Shown: one piece after another, positions 48,621 through 56,288 of the stretch
How positions within the stretch are numbered: the stretch's first letter is position 1
Layout: each line of letters starts with the position of its first letter
Assembly: GCF_014196305.1 (NCBI RefSeq)
Contig: NZ_JACIDJ010000001.1
Coordinates: forward strand, 916,290 to 980,289
Reading direction: 5' to 3'
Source: Roseococcus suduntuyensis
GTDB lineage: Bacteria; Pseudomonadota; Alphaproteobacteria; Acetobacterales; Acetobacteraceae
Length of the DNA stretch: 64,000 nt
Position numbers and translations under genes: made by a program
The notes under the pieces: generated by a model
Seen by the model: only the letters and a program-made list of their open reading frames with translations
The model's database searches: none
Told to the model about the DNA's origin: nothing

Positions 48621-49953
48621 GGCGGCTGACGGCCTCCGCCACATGGCCGGGGCGCAGGCGCGGGCGGAAATGCTGGGCCAGCGTCGCCACCGCGATCATC
48701 GCCTCGTAGAGCCCGAAATGCTGGCCGGTGCAGATGCGCGGCCCCAGCGCGAAGGGCAGATAGGTGAAGCGCGCGGGCGCAGGCGCGCCGGGCAGGAAGC
48801 GCTCCGGCTTGAAGGCGTCGGGGTCGTGCCAATGGGCGCGGTGGCGGTGCACCACCCAGGGGGCCACGATGACGATGCTGCCGCGGGGCACCGGCACGCC
48901 CGTCACCTCCGTGTCGGTCGCCGCTTCGCGCGCCAGCAAGGGGATGGGCGGGTAGAGGCGCAGCGTCTCTTCCACCACCGCCCGCGTGTAGGGCAGGTTC
49001 GGCAAATCCTCGAAGCCCGGGGCGCGGCCACCCAGCACGCGGTCCAGCTCCCCGTGCAGCGCGGCCTCGGCCCAGGGCGCCTGGGAGAGCAGGTACCACA
49101 CCCAGGCCATGAGGTTGGCGGTGGTCTCGTGCCCGGCCATGAAGATGGTGATGGCCTCGTTGCGGAAGGCCTCGCGCGTCATGCCGGGGTGGGAGGCCAT
49201 GCCGGCCACCAGGGAAAGCTCGCCCCCCGCGGCGTTCAGCACCTCCTCGATCAGCCCGTCCACCACGCGATGGATGCGCCGCACCTCGCCGCGCCGCAGC
49301 AGCCCGTTCAGCCGGGGCGTCCAGTCGGGCAGGCCGATGATGGAGGTGAGGTCCGTGTTGGAAATCCGCGCCTGGTAGCGCGCGAAGGCCCCGACCACGG
49401 TCGAGGTGGCGCGCCGCCCCACCGCCGTGCCGAAGATGGTGCGGCCGATGACCTCGGCGGTGAAGCGGCCCATCTCCTCCAGCATGTCCAGCTCGGCGCC
49501 CTCCGGCAGGGCGGCCCAGGCGTCGCGGGTTTCAACGGCGACCGCCGTCATCACGGGGGTGAGGCTTGCGATGCGCGAGGGGTGGGTGACGGATTGCACC
49601 ACCCGCCGCCTCTCCTTCCACACCAGCCCGTCCGAGATCAGCAGCCCGTCGCCCAGCAGGGGTTCGAGGGCGTGGCGCATCTGGGGCGACTTGCGCTCGA
49701 ACACCTCCGGCTGGCCGATCATCACCGACTGGATGGCCGGCGGCATGTTGAAGACGAAGATGTTCCGGCTCAGCACCTTCATCCGGATGTGCGGCTGGTC
49801 GAAGAACTGCTCGCTCCAGACGCCGAGCAGGTTGCGCCGCGCGATCAGGAACAGCCGCCAGATGGGCAGCCGCCCGCGGTGCCGGGACGGCCTGGGGGGC
49901 AGGTAGGGCTCGGCCGGGGGGAGGGAAATGCTCAGGCGGCGGCCTCGGACCAA
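48571..49953 (-). CDS. Cytochrome P450
   Basis: A 460-residue P450 monooxygenase. The I-helix oxygen-binding motif is AGHETT (273-278), the K-helix ExxR is in VVEETLRLYPP, the meander has DPDAFKPERF, and the heme-ligand loop is FALGPRICTG with C408. The canonical FGxGxRxCxG has Ala in place of its first Gly here. The sequence is of the class found with lipid or terpenoid oxidation in bacteria (CYP-type with RFTYLPFALGPRI). The redox partners are not adjacent. The start is read as TTG 49953, as no ATG or GTG lies near the expected N-terminus. The gene diverges from acpP across 267 bases. Confidence 0.9.
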   Translation of the reverse strand: MVRGRRLSISLPPAEPYLPPRPSRHRGRLPIWRLFLIARRNLLGVWSEQFFDQPHIRMKVLSRNIFVFNMPPAIQSVMIGQPEVFERKSPQMRHALEPLLGDGLLISDGLVWKERRRVVQSVTHPSRIASLTPVMTAVAVETRDAWAALPEGAELDMLEEMGRFTAEVIGRTIFGTAVGRRATSTVVGAFARYQARISNTDLTSIIGLPDWTPRLNGLLRRGEVRRIHRVVDGLIEEVLNAAGGELSLVAGMASHPGMTREAFRNEAITIFMAGHETTANLMAWVWYLLSQAPWAEAALHGELDRVLGGRAPGFEDLPNLPYTRAVVEETLRLYPPIPLLAREAATDTEVTGVPVPRGSIVIVAPWVVHRHRAHWHDPDAFKPERFLPGAPAPARFTYLPFALGPRICTGQHFGLYEAMIAVATLAQHFRPRLRPGHVAEAVSRLSLRPGETLPMRLERR

Positions 49954-50014
49954 GGGGAGGGAACCCAGGCGGTAGACCAGCCCCGGGCGCGATGTCCAGG
50001 ATGATGGCCCAGAT

Positions 50015-50055
50015 GCGTCACATGCGGCCGCGTCACATGGGGAAACGCGATGTGA
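50015..50055. promoter_or_regulatory. Phased direct repeats in the P450/acpP divergent gap
   Basis: GCGTCACATG occurs twice as direct repeats (50015-50024 and 50030-50039, 15 bases apart), followed by the inverted half ATGTGA (50050-50055). This resembles a multi-site operator. I could not define a convincing -10/-35 pair for acpP. TTGTCA at 50103-50108 has only a weak partner. A TAAAAT at 50083-50088 is the only other -10-like string. Confidence 0.35.
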
Positions 50056-50220
50056 ACACTCCCCGCGCTGCGGGCACCTGGCTAAAATGCCATATCCCAG
50101 GCTTGTCAGGGTCGCGGGAGCGGCCTAGTGGCCCGCATCCTTTCATGATAACCCGCCCGAACAAGACTCGGGGGGAAGCCGGCCCGGATGTCGGGCCCGC
50201 GGCAGCAGGAGATTTTCGCG

Positions 50221-50463
50221 ATGAGTGAGACCGCCGAAAAGGTGAAGAAGATCGTGGTCGAGCATCTGGGCGTCGAAGAGGCCAAGGTGACCCCCGAGGC
50301 CTCCTTCATTGACGACCTGGGCGCGGACAGCCTCGACACTGTCGAGCTGGTGATGGCCTTCGAGGAAGCCTTCGGCGTGGAAATCCCCGACGATGCGGCC
50401 GAGAAGATCCAGACCGTCAAGGACGCGATCGAGTTCATCGAGAAGCAGCAGGCCGCGGCCTGA
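50221..50463 (+). CDS. acpP: Acyl carrier protein
   Basis: An 80-residue acidic acyl carrier protein for fatty acid synthesis. The phosphopantetheine serine is S37 in [16 protein letters not shown], the canonical DSL motif. It is strongly acidic, four-helix in pattern, and ends EKQQAAA. It is cytoplasmic and is modified by AcpS (not in the window). ATG 50221 follows CAGGAGATTTTCGCG. The longer in-frame ATG at 50188 adds 11 residues not found in ACPs. It is followed 24 bases later by fabF, the standard pairing. Confidence 0.97.
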   Translation: MSETAEKVKKIVVEHLGVEEAKVTPEASFIDDLGADSLDTVELVMAFEEAFGVEIPDDAAEKIQTVKDAIEFIEKQQAAA

Positions 50464-50487
50464 GCTTTCTCCGCGGGGTTTCATAAC

Positions 50488-51771
50488 GTGTTTGCGCCAG
50501 GATTCGCGCCGCGTCGCGTCGTTGTCACCGGCATGGGAATCACGGGCCCGCTCGGGCTCGGGGTGGAGCGCTTCTGGCGCCGGCTGGTCAATGGCGAAAG
50601 CGGCATCTCCGCCATCCAGTCCTTCGACGTGAAGGACCTGCCGGCCAAGATCGCGGGCCAGGTTCCCCCCGGAACCCGCGCCGAGGGCGGCCTGGACCTC
50701 AACGAATGGATCCCCGTCAAGGAACAGAAGAAGATGGGCCGCTTCATCCAGCTTGCCTGGGTGGCCGCGGCCGAGGCCATCGAGGACAGCGGATGGGCCC
50801 CCGAGGATGAAGCGGGTCGTTGCGCCACCGGCGTGATGATCGGCTCCGGCATCGGCGGTCTGGAAGTGATCCAGGAGGCCGGCCTGCTGGTGGCCGCGGG
50901 CAAGTCCCGGCGCCTCTCGCCCTTCTTCATCCCCTCCGCGCTGGTGAACCTCGCCTCCGGGCAGGTCTCCATCCGCTACGGCTTCAAGGGCCCGAACCAT
51001 TCGGCCGTGACCGCCTGCGCCACGGGCGTGCATGCCATCGGTGACGCCGCGCGCCTCATCGCGCTGGGCGATGCCGATGTGATGGTGGCCGGCGGGGCCG
51101 AGGCGGCCATCTGCGAACTGGGCATCGGCGGCTTCTGTGCCGCGCGCGCCCTGTCCACCACCTACAACGACACGCCGGCCGAGGCCTCCCGCCCCTGGGA
51201 CAAGGGCCGCGACGGCTTCGTGATGGGCGAGGGCGCGGGCGTGGTCGTGCTCGAAGAGTATGAGCACGCCAAGGCGCGTGGCGCCAAGATCTACGCCGAG
51301 ATCATCGGCTACGGCATGAGCGGCGACGCCTACCACATCACCTCCCCCACCGAGGATGGCGAGGGCGGCTACCGCGCCATGAAGGCCGCGCTGGCCTCGG
51401 CCGGCATCACGCCCGACCAGGTGCAGTATGTGAACGCCCACGGCACCTCGACGCCCATGGGCGACGACATCGAGCTTTCGGCCGTGGAGCGCCTCTGGGG
51501 TGACGCGGCCCGCGGCCTCGCCATGTCCTCCACCAAGTCGGCCACGGGGCATCTGCTGGGCGCGGCGGGCGCGGTGGAGGCGATCTTCTCCATCCTGGCC
51601 ATCCGCGACAACGTGGCGCCCCCCACGCTGAACCTGGACGAGCCCTCGCGCCCCTCCCCGATCGATCGGGTGGCCAAGACCGCGCAGGAACGCAAGATCG
51701 AGGTGGCGCTGTCCAACAGCTTCGGCTTTGGCGGCACCAACGCCTCGGTGGTGTTCCGGGCGGCGCCTTGA
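50488..51771 (+). CDS. fabF: 3-oxoacyl-[acyl-carrier-protein] synthase II
   Basis: A 427-residue KAS II condensing enzyme that elongates acyl-ACP with malonyl-ACP. The Cys-His-His triad is complete: C177 (VTACATGVHA), H318 (VNAHGTSTP) and H355 (SATGHLLGAAG). RRVVVTGMGITGPLG at the N-terminus and NSFGFGGTNASVVF at the C-terminus are typical. The start is GTG 50488, shortly after acpP, so the two probably share a transcript. MltG follows, as in many alphaproteobacteria. Confidence 0.96.
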   Translation: MFAPGFAPRRVVVTGMGITGPLGLGVERFWRRLVNGESGISAIQSFDVKDLPAKIAGQVPPGTRAEGGLDLNEWIPVKEQKKMGRFIQLAWVAAAEAIEDSGWAPEDEAGRCATGVMIGSGIGGLEVIQEAGLLVAAGKSRRLSPFFIPSALVNLASGQVSIRYGFKGPNHSAVTACATGVHAIGDAARLIALGDADVMVAGGAEAAICELGIGGFCAARALSTTYNDTPAEASRPWDKGRDGFVMGEGAGVVVLEEYEHAKARGAKIYAEIIGYGMSGDAYHITSPTEDGEGGYRAMKAALASAGITPDQVQYVNAHGTSTPMGDDIELSAVERLWGDAARGLAMSSTKSATGHLLGAAGAVEAIFSILAIRDNVAPPTLNLDEPSRPSPIDRVAKTAQERKIEVALSNSFGFGGTNASVVFRAAP

Positions 51772-51832
51772 CGCGGGTTTCCGGGCGCCCCTCGCGGCGG
51801 CGCCCGGGCTTTCCCCTGCCGGTCAACTTCTG

Positions 51833-52801
51833 ATGTTGCGCGTGCTGCGCCTGTTGGGGACGCTTGTGCTCGCGCTGGCGGTGCTGGCCGGCATCCTGGC
51901 CTTCATGGCTTGGCGCGAGGTGGATGCGCCCGGCCCCCTGGCCGAACCCGCCCAGGTGGTGATTCCGCGCGGCGGCACGGGGGCCATCGCCGATGCCCTG
52001 GCCGAGCGGGGTGTCATTTCCGACGCCCGCCTCTTCACCGCCGCCGCCGTGCTGACCCGCAGCGAAGGCCCGCTGCGCGCCGCCGAATTCGCCTTTCCCG
52101 CCCGCGCCTCCATCCGCCAGGTGCTGACCGTGCTGCGCGAGGGAAGGCCCGTGCAGCGCCGCCTGACCATCGCCGAGGGGCTGACGGCGCGGCAGATCAC
52201 GCTTCTCATCGACAACATGGAAGGCCTGACCGGCGAGACGCCCCCCATCGCGGAAGGCGCCCTGCTGCCGGAGACCTATGCCTTCACCCTGGGCGACAGC
52301 CGCGCCTCCCTCGTGCGCCGCGCCACCGCGGCCATGGAGCAGGCGGTGGAGGAGGCCTGGGCCGCCCGCACGCCCAACCTGCCACTGGCCTCCCCGCGCG
52401 AGGCGGTGATCCTGGCCTCCATCATCGAGCGGGAGACGGGCGTGGCGGGGGAACGCGGCCTGGTGGGCGGCGTCTTCATCAACCGGCTGCGGCGCGGGAT
52501 GATGCTGCAATCGGACCCGACGGTGGCCTATGGGGCGGGGCAGGGCATGCCGCTGGACCGCGCGCTGACGCGGGCGGATTTGAACGAGGACCACCCCTTC
52601 AACACCTACCGCATCCGTGGCCTGCCGCCCGGGCCCATCGCCTCGCCGGGCCGCGAATCCCTGCGCGCCGCCACCCAGCCGGAGACGACGGACTACCTGT
52701 ATTTCGTGGCGGATGGCACGGGCGGCCACGCTTTCGGCCGCACGCTGGAGGAGCACAACAGGAATGTCGCACGCTGGCGCGCGCTGCGCAGGGCGCAATA
52801 A
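51833..52801 (+). CDS. mltG: Endolytic peptidoglycan transglycosylase MltG
   Basis: A 322-residue inner-membrane lytic transglycosylase that cuts nascent glycan strands and sets their length. One N-terminal membrane helix (5-26) precedes a LysM-like region and the YceG domain. The catalytic glutamate is E199 in ASIIERETG, and MLQSDPTVAYG, then NTYRIRGLPPGPIASPG, are family motifs. The gene lies 61 bases after fabF. Its C-terminal codons (ending RWRALRRAQ) are the first copy of a 35-base tandem repeat that continues three more times past the stop. Confidence 0.94.
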   Translation: MLRVLRLLGTLVLALAVLAGILAFMAWREVDAPGPLAEPAQVVIPRGGTGAIADALAERGVISDARLFTAAAVLTRSEGPLRAAEFAFPARASIRQVLTVLREGRPVQRRLTIAEGLTARQITLLIDNMEGLTGETPPIAEGALLPETYAFTLGDSRASLVRRATAAMEQAVEEAWAARTPNLPLASPREAVILASIIERETGVAGERGLVGGVFINRLRRGMMLQSDPTVAYGAGQGMPLDRALTRADLNEDHPFNTYRIRGLPPGPIASPGRESLRAATQPETTDYLYFVADGTGGHAFGRTLEEHNRNVARWRALRRAQ

Positions 52802-52911
52802 GGGCGCGCTGGCGTGCGCTGCGCAAGGCGCAACAAGGGCGCGCTGGCGTGCGCTGCGTCGGGCGCAATAAGGGTGCCCTGGCGCGCGCTGCGCAAGGCG
52901 CAGTAACGCCC
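52772..52911 (+). repeat. 35-base tandem repeat, four copies, seeded by the mltG 3' end
   Basis: Copies begin at about 52772, 52807, 52842 and 52877. Each contains CTGGCGYGCGCTGCG followed by GGCGCARYAAGGG or a variant. Copy 1 is the end of mltG including its TAA. Copies 2-4 repeat the same codons in shifted frames with minor changes (TAA, CAA, TAA and TAA at the equivalent position). They fill most of the gap to the convergent DUF4167 gene (52949). Confidence 0.88.
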
Positions 52912-52948
52912 GCCGAAAAGGCGAAGGGGGCGCGAAGCCCCCCATCCC

Positions 52949-53443
52949 TCAGCCCGGCTGTTCTTCCTGCTGCGGCGCGGCCCGGCGGGATTGCGGCATG
53001 GGCAGGGATTCCGCCTCGCCGGCCAGCTCGGCCTCCAGCGGGTGGGAGCCGCCATTGCCGTTGTCCTGGCCTTCGCCCTCGCCCTCCTGCGGGGAGGAAT
53101 CGGGGGTCTCGCGCTGGCGGCGTTCCTGCGGCGGGGGCTGCTGCTGGGCCGCGGCCATGGCGCCCAGGATGCGGAAGTAGTGTTCCGCGTGCTGGAAATA
53201 GCCCTCGGCTGCCACCCGGTCCCCGGCGCTGGTCGCGTCCCGGCCGAGCTGGAGGTATTTCTCGAAAAGTTGCTGGGCGGTGCCGCGAAGACGGACATCA
53301 GGCCCGCTGGAATCAAAGACGTGATTCCGGTTGAGGGGTTGGTTTCCGCTATTGCCGCCGCCCGTGTGCCGGAACTGACCGCCACCGCCGCCGCCACCAC
53401 CGCCGCCATGGCGATGGCCACGGCGCATGCGCTTCATGTTCAT
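52949..53443 (-). CDS. DUF4167 domain-containing protein
   Basis: About 164 residues. It begins MNMKRMRRGHRHGG and continues as an uninterrupted run of ten glycines, a basic low-complexity region common in this family and suggestive of RNA binding. The conserved core is SSGPDVRLRGTAQQLFEKYL then AAEGYFQHAEHYFRILGAMA, a helical hairpin diagnostic of DUF4167. The C-terminus is Gln/Pro/Glu-rich and likely disordered. ATG 53443 is favoured, and ATG 53437 and an upstream extension to 53509 are less likely. It is the distal gene after prfA and prmC, as in many alphaproteobacteria, with a 132-base gap holding the inverted repeat GTTCAC-N16-GTGAAC (53539-53566). Confidence 0.88.
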   Translation of the reverse strand: MNMKRMRRGHRHGGGGGGGGGGQFRHTGGGNSGNQPLNRNHVFDSSGPDVRLRGTAQQLFEKYLQLGRDATSAGDRVAAEGYFQHAEHYFRILGAMAAAQQQPPPQERRQRETPDSSPQEGEGEGQDNGNGGSHPLEAELAGEAESLPMPQSRRAAPQQEEQPG

Positions 53444-53575
53444 CCGCTGCTGTGCTTTTGCTGTCTCATGAAGGCGGGCCGGCCGAACCGGTCGCGCCAT
53501 TCGCTGCACTTCACCGAGGCCCCGCGGGCCCGAGCGTTGTTCACCGGCCTTCCGACCCCTGTGAACATGCCAACC

Positions 53576-54448
53576 TTAGCCCCTGTGCGCGTCGCCGCCA
53601 ATGGCTTTCTGCCCGGATTCCAGAAGGATTGCGCGCGGAATGCCCGAAAGATCGGCGCGCAGGCCGGCCACGGACAGTCCGGCGGCCCGGGCCAGCGCGC
53701 CCACCGCCCCGTCCTGGCCCTGGCCAAGCTCCAGCACCGCCACCCCGCCGGGGGCCAGCAGGCCGGGCAGGGCGGTGGCGAGGGCGCGGTAGGCGTCCAG
53801 CCCATCCGCCCCGCCATCCAGCGCGGAGGTGGGTTCATGGCGCGCCACCTCGGGCATCAGCGCCGGGATTTCGCCGGCCGCGATGTAGGGCGGGTTGGAC
53901 AGCACCAGGTCGAAGCGGGCATCGAGCGCCGTCGCCCAATCCCCGGCCAGGAAGGCCGCGCGGTGGGAAAGGCCCAGCCGTGCCGCGTTGCGCGCGGCCA
54001 AAGCCGCCGCCTCGGGCTTCAGGTCCACGCCCAGGCCGGTCGCCTCCGGGAATTCGGACAGCACCGCCAGCAGCAGCGCCCCCGTGCCGGTGCCGAGGTC
54101 CAGCACCCGGCGCGGGGCCACGCCGCGCGCCATCACGGCCTCCACCAGCGTCTCGGTGTCGGCGCGCGGGATGAGGGTGTGGGGGGCCACCTCCAGCTCC
54201 AGCGTCCAGAAGCCCGCGCGGCCGGTGATGAAGGCCAGCGGTTCGCGCGCCGCGCGGCGGGTCAGCGCCGCCTCGAAACGGGCGGCGGCGTCCTCGCCCA
54301 CGGGCGCCTGGGGGTCGCGCAGCAGGGTTTCGGGCGTCGTGTTCAGCACATGGGCCAGCAGCCAGCGCGCCTCCATCCGGGCATTCTCGATGCCCGCCTC
54401 CCGCAGCGCCGCCCCGCCCCGGCAGAGCAGGGCGCCCACGCCGGGCAT
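53576..54448 (-). CDS. prmC: Peptide chain release factor N5-glutamine methyltransferase
   Basis: A 290-residue SAM-dependent methyltransferase that methylates the GGQ glutamine of RF1 and RF2. The N-terminal helical domain binds the release factor. Motif I is DLGTGTGA (117-124), and the active-site motif NPPY is at 185-188 (LSNPPYIAAGE). Its ATG overlaps the prfA stop by one base (TGATG), linking enzyme and substrate in one transcript. Confidence 0.95.
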   Translation of the reverse strand: MPGVGALLCRGGAALREAGIENARMEARWLLAHVLNTTPETLLRDPQAPVGEDAAARFEAALTRRAAREPLAFITGRAGFWTLELEVAPHTLIPRADTETLVEAVMARGVAPRRVLDLGTGTGALLLAVLSEFPEATGLGVDLKPEAAALAARNAARLGLSHRAAFLAGDWATALDARFDLVLSNPPYIAAGEIPALMPEVARHEPTSALDGGADGLDAYRALATALPGLLAPGGVAVLELGQGQDGAVGALARAAGLSVAGLRADLSGIPRAILLESGQKAIGGDAHRG

Positions 54449-55500
54449 CAGGCCTCCGCGGCCAGGCGCTGGGCCTCGTCCTCGCTGATGAGGGCGTCGA
54501 AGATGTCGTCGAATTCGCCCATCATCACCCGGTCCACCTTGTGCAGGGTGAGGCCGATGCGGTGGTCCGTCACGCGCCCTTGCGGGAAGTTGTAGGTGCG
54601 GATGCGCTCGCTGCGGTCCCCGGTGCCGACCTGGCTGCGGCGGTCGGCGGCGCGGGCGCTGTCGAGGGATTGGCGCTGGGCGTCGAAGATGCGCGCGCGC
54701 AGCACCTTCATGGCCTTGGCGCGGTTCTTGTGCTGGGACTTCTCCTCCTGCATCGCGACCACGATGCCGGTGGGGAGGTGCGTGATGCGCACCGCGCTGT
54801 CCGTCTTGTTCACATGCTGCCCGCCAGCGCCCGAAGCGCGGTAGGTGTCGATGCGGAGGTCCTTGTCCTCGATCTTCACATCCACCTCCTCCGCCTCGGG
54901 CAGCACGGCGACGGTGATGGTGGAGGTGTGGATGCGGCCCTGCGTCTCGGTGGCCGGCACGCGCTGGACGCGGTGGACGCCGCTTTCGAATTTGAGGCGG
55001 GCGAAGACGCCGCTTCCCTCGATCTCGGCGGTGGCGCCCTTCACGCCGCCCAGCTCGTTCTCGTCATATTCCAGCACGGTGAAGCGCCAGCCGCGGGTTT
55101 CGGCGTATTTCTGGTAGGCGCGGAAGAGTTCGCTGGCGAAGAGCCCCGCCTCGTCGCCGCCGGCGGCGGGGCGGATTTCCAGGATGGCGCTGCGCTCATC
55201 CGCCGCGTCCTTCGGCAGCAGCATCAGGCGGATTTCGCGCTCCATCAGCGGCAGGCGCGCCTTGGCGTCGTGGAACTCGGCCTCGGCCAGCTCGCGCATC
55301 TCGGGGTCCGAGAGCAGGGATTCCGCCTCGGCCTGGGCGTTTTCCAGGGCGCGGTATTCGGCGACCTTCTCGACCAGCGGCTCCAGCGTGGAGAGCTCCT
55401 TGGAGAGCGCGCCGAATTGCGACCCGTCGGCGGTTTCCAGCTCCGCGCGGAGTTCGGCGGCGCGCGTCATCAGGCGGTCGAGGCTTTCGGGGAGAGGCAT
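54448..55500 (-). CDS. prfA: Peptide chain release factor 1
   Basis: A 350-residue RF1, which reads UAA and UAG. The tripeptide anticodon PAT is at 182-184 ([12 protein letters not shown]), matching RF1's PxT and not RF2's SPF. The catalytic GGQ is at 226-228 ([18 protein letters not shown]), the target of PrmC encoded next. ATG 55500 begins [20 protein letters not shown]. The open frame further upstream runs into the tandem repeats. No clear Shine-Dalgarno sequence is seen before this ATG, which is unusual here and may reflect repeat expansion into the leader. Confidence 0.95.
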   Translation of the reverse strand: MPLPESLDRLMTRAAELRAELETADGSQFGALSKELSTLEPLVEKVAEYRALENAQAEAESLLSDPEMRELAEAEFHDAKARLPLMEREIRLMLLPKDAADERSAILEIRPAAGGDEAGLFASELFRAYQKYAETRGWRFTVLEYDENELGGVKGATAEIEGSGVFARLKFESGVHRVQRVPATETQGRIHTSTITVAVLPEAEEVDVKIEDKDLRIDTYRASGAGGQHVNKTDSAVRITHLPTGIVVAMQEEKSQHKNRAKAMKVLRARIFDAQRQSLDSARAADRRSQVGTGDRSERIRTYNFPQGRVTDHRIGLTLHKVDRVMMGEFDDIFDALISEDEAQRLAAEA

Positions 55501-55522
55501 GGGGTGGGCGATGCCCCAGGGG

Positions 55523-55671
55523 GCGCGCCAGCGCAAGAGGTTGGGCGCGTCAGCGCAAGAGGTTGGGCGCGTCAGCGCAAGAGGCTGGCGCCTCAGCCAA
55601 CCTTCCCCGCGCGCTTCAGCCAACCCTCCCCGCGCGCCTCAGCCAGCCTTCCCCGCGCGCCTCAGCGCGAC
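55523..55671 (-). repeat. Two adjoining tandem arrays between the histidine phosphatase gene and prfA
   Basis: Array I has three 22-base copies (55523-55544, 55545-55566, 55567-55588) of a unit reading GCGCGTCAGCGCAAGAGGTT then GG. Array II has three 23-base copies (55588-55610, 55611-55633, 55634-55656) of a unit beginning GCGCCTCAGCCAACC and ending CCCCGC, plus a partial copy that contains the complement of the phosphatase stop (55662-55664). Both units share GCGC-YTCAGC. The arrays fill the whole gap of 161 bases. Confidence 0.88.
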
Positions 55672-56288
55672 CCCGCCGCGGCGATGAGCTGCTCGGCGGT
55701 CACGAAGCCCAGGAATTGCCAATCCGCGCCGCGCGGGCGGAACAGGCCCATGGACCCTTCCGGGAATTCCGCCTGGGCGAGGCCGCGCCCCAGGATCATG
55801 CCCAGCGGCACGATGTGCCCGACCATGACGCGGTTCCCGCCCGTGGCAGGCTGCGCCAGCCGGCGCGAGACGGCGCGAGCATCCTCGGACGCGCTGCCCG
55901 GCGTATAGTCATCGGCGATCAGGTCGCGCTCCACCCGCGCCTGGCCGAAGGCGAGGTCCGCGGTGTCGGCGGCGCGGAAGACCTCGCTGGTCAGCACCTC
56001 CGCCACCGGGATGTCCAGGGCGCGGAAGGCCTGGCCCAAGGCGCGGGCCTGTTGGCGCCCGGCCTCGCTGAGGTTGCGCTGCCCCGCACGGTCGCCGCGG
56101 CGGCCGGTGTCCATCTGGGTGCGGTCGGTGATGGCGTGGCGGATGTAGAGGTTCAGCCCGCCCGCCCGCAGCAGGGAAAGCGCCTCGGGCGTCGGGATGA
56201 AAGCGTGCTGGGCGGTGGCGGGCGCGGCCAGCAGGGGCAGGGCCAGGAGCGTGCGGCGGTGCAACATGGGCAAACAGATGGGTTTCAC
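55662..56288 (-). CDS. Exported histidine phosphatase family protein
   Basis: A 208-residue branch of the phosphoglycerate-mutase-like superfamily. An N-terminal hydrophobic signal (MLHRRTLLALPLLAAPATA) precedes LNLYIRHAITDRTQMDTG, where the classical RHG has become RHA with the catalytic His retained. LSEAGRQQARALGQAF, LTSEVFRAADTADLAFG and the second His in VMVGHIVPLG follow. Periplasmic phosphatase activity is plausible. The start is either GTG 56288, overlapping the mutL stop (GTGA), or ATG 56267. The latter gives the neater signal peptide. The stop lies in the last partial copy of a tandem array. Confidence 0.82.
   Translation of the reverse strand: MKPICLPMLHRRTLLALPLLAAPATAQHAFIPTPEALSLLRAGGLNLYIRHAITDRTQMDTGRRGDRAGQRNLSEAGRQQARALGQAFRALDIPVAEVLTSEVFRAADTADLAFGQARVERDLIADDYTPGSASEDARAVSRRLAQPATGGNRVMVGHIVPLGMILGRGLAQAEFPEGSMGLFRPRGADWQFLGFVTAEQLIAAAGSR

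Noticed and set aside
50103-50131. An acpP promoter at TTGTCA with a 17-base spacer
   Set aside because: The -10 candidate TAGTGG matches the consensus in only two positions.
52772-52911. Several in-frame continuations of mltG through the repeats
   Set aside because: The first TAA (52799-52801) is in frame with the well-conserved protein, and the downstream copies are in shifted frames.
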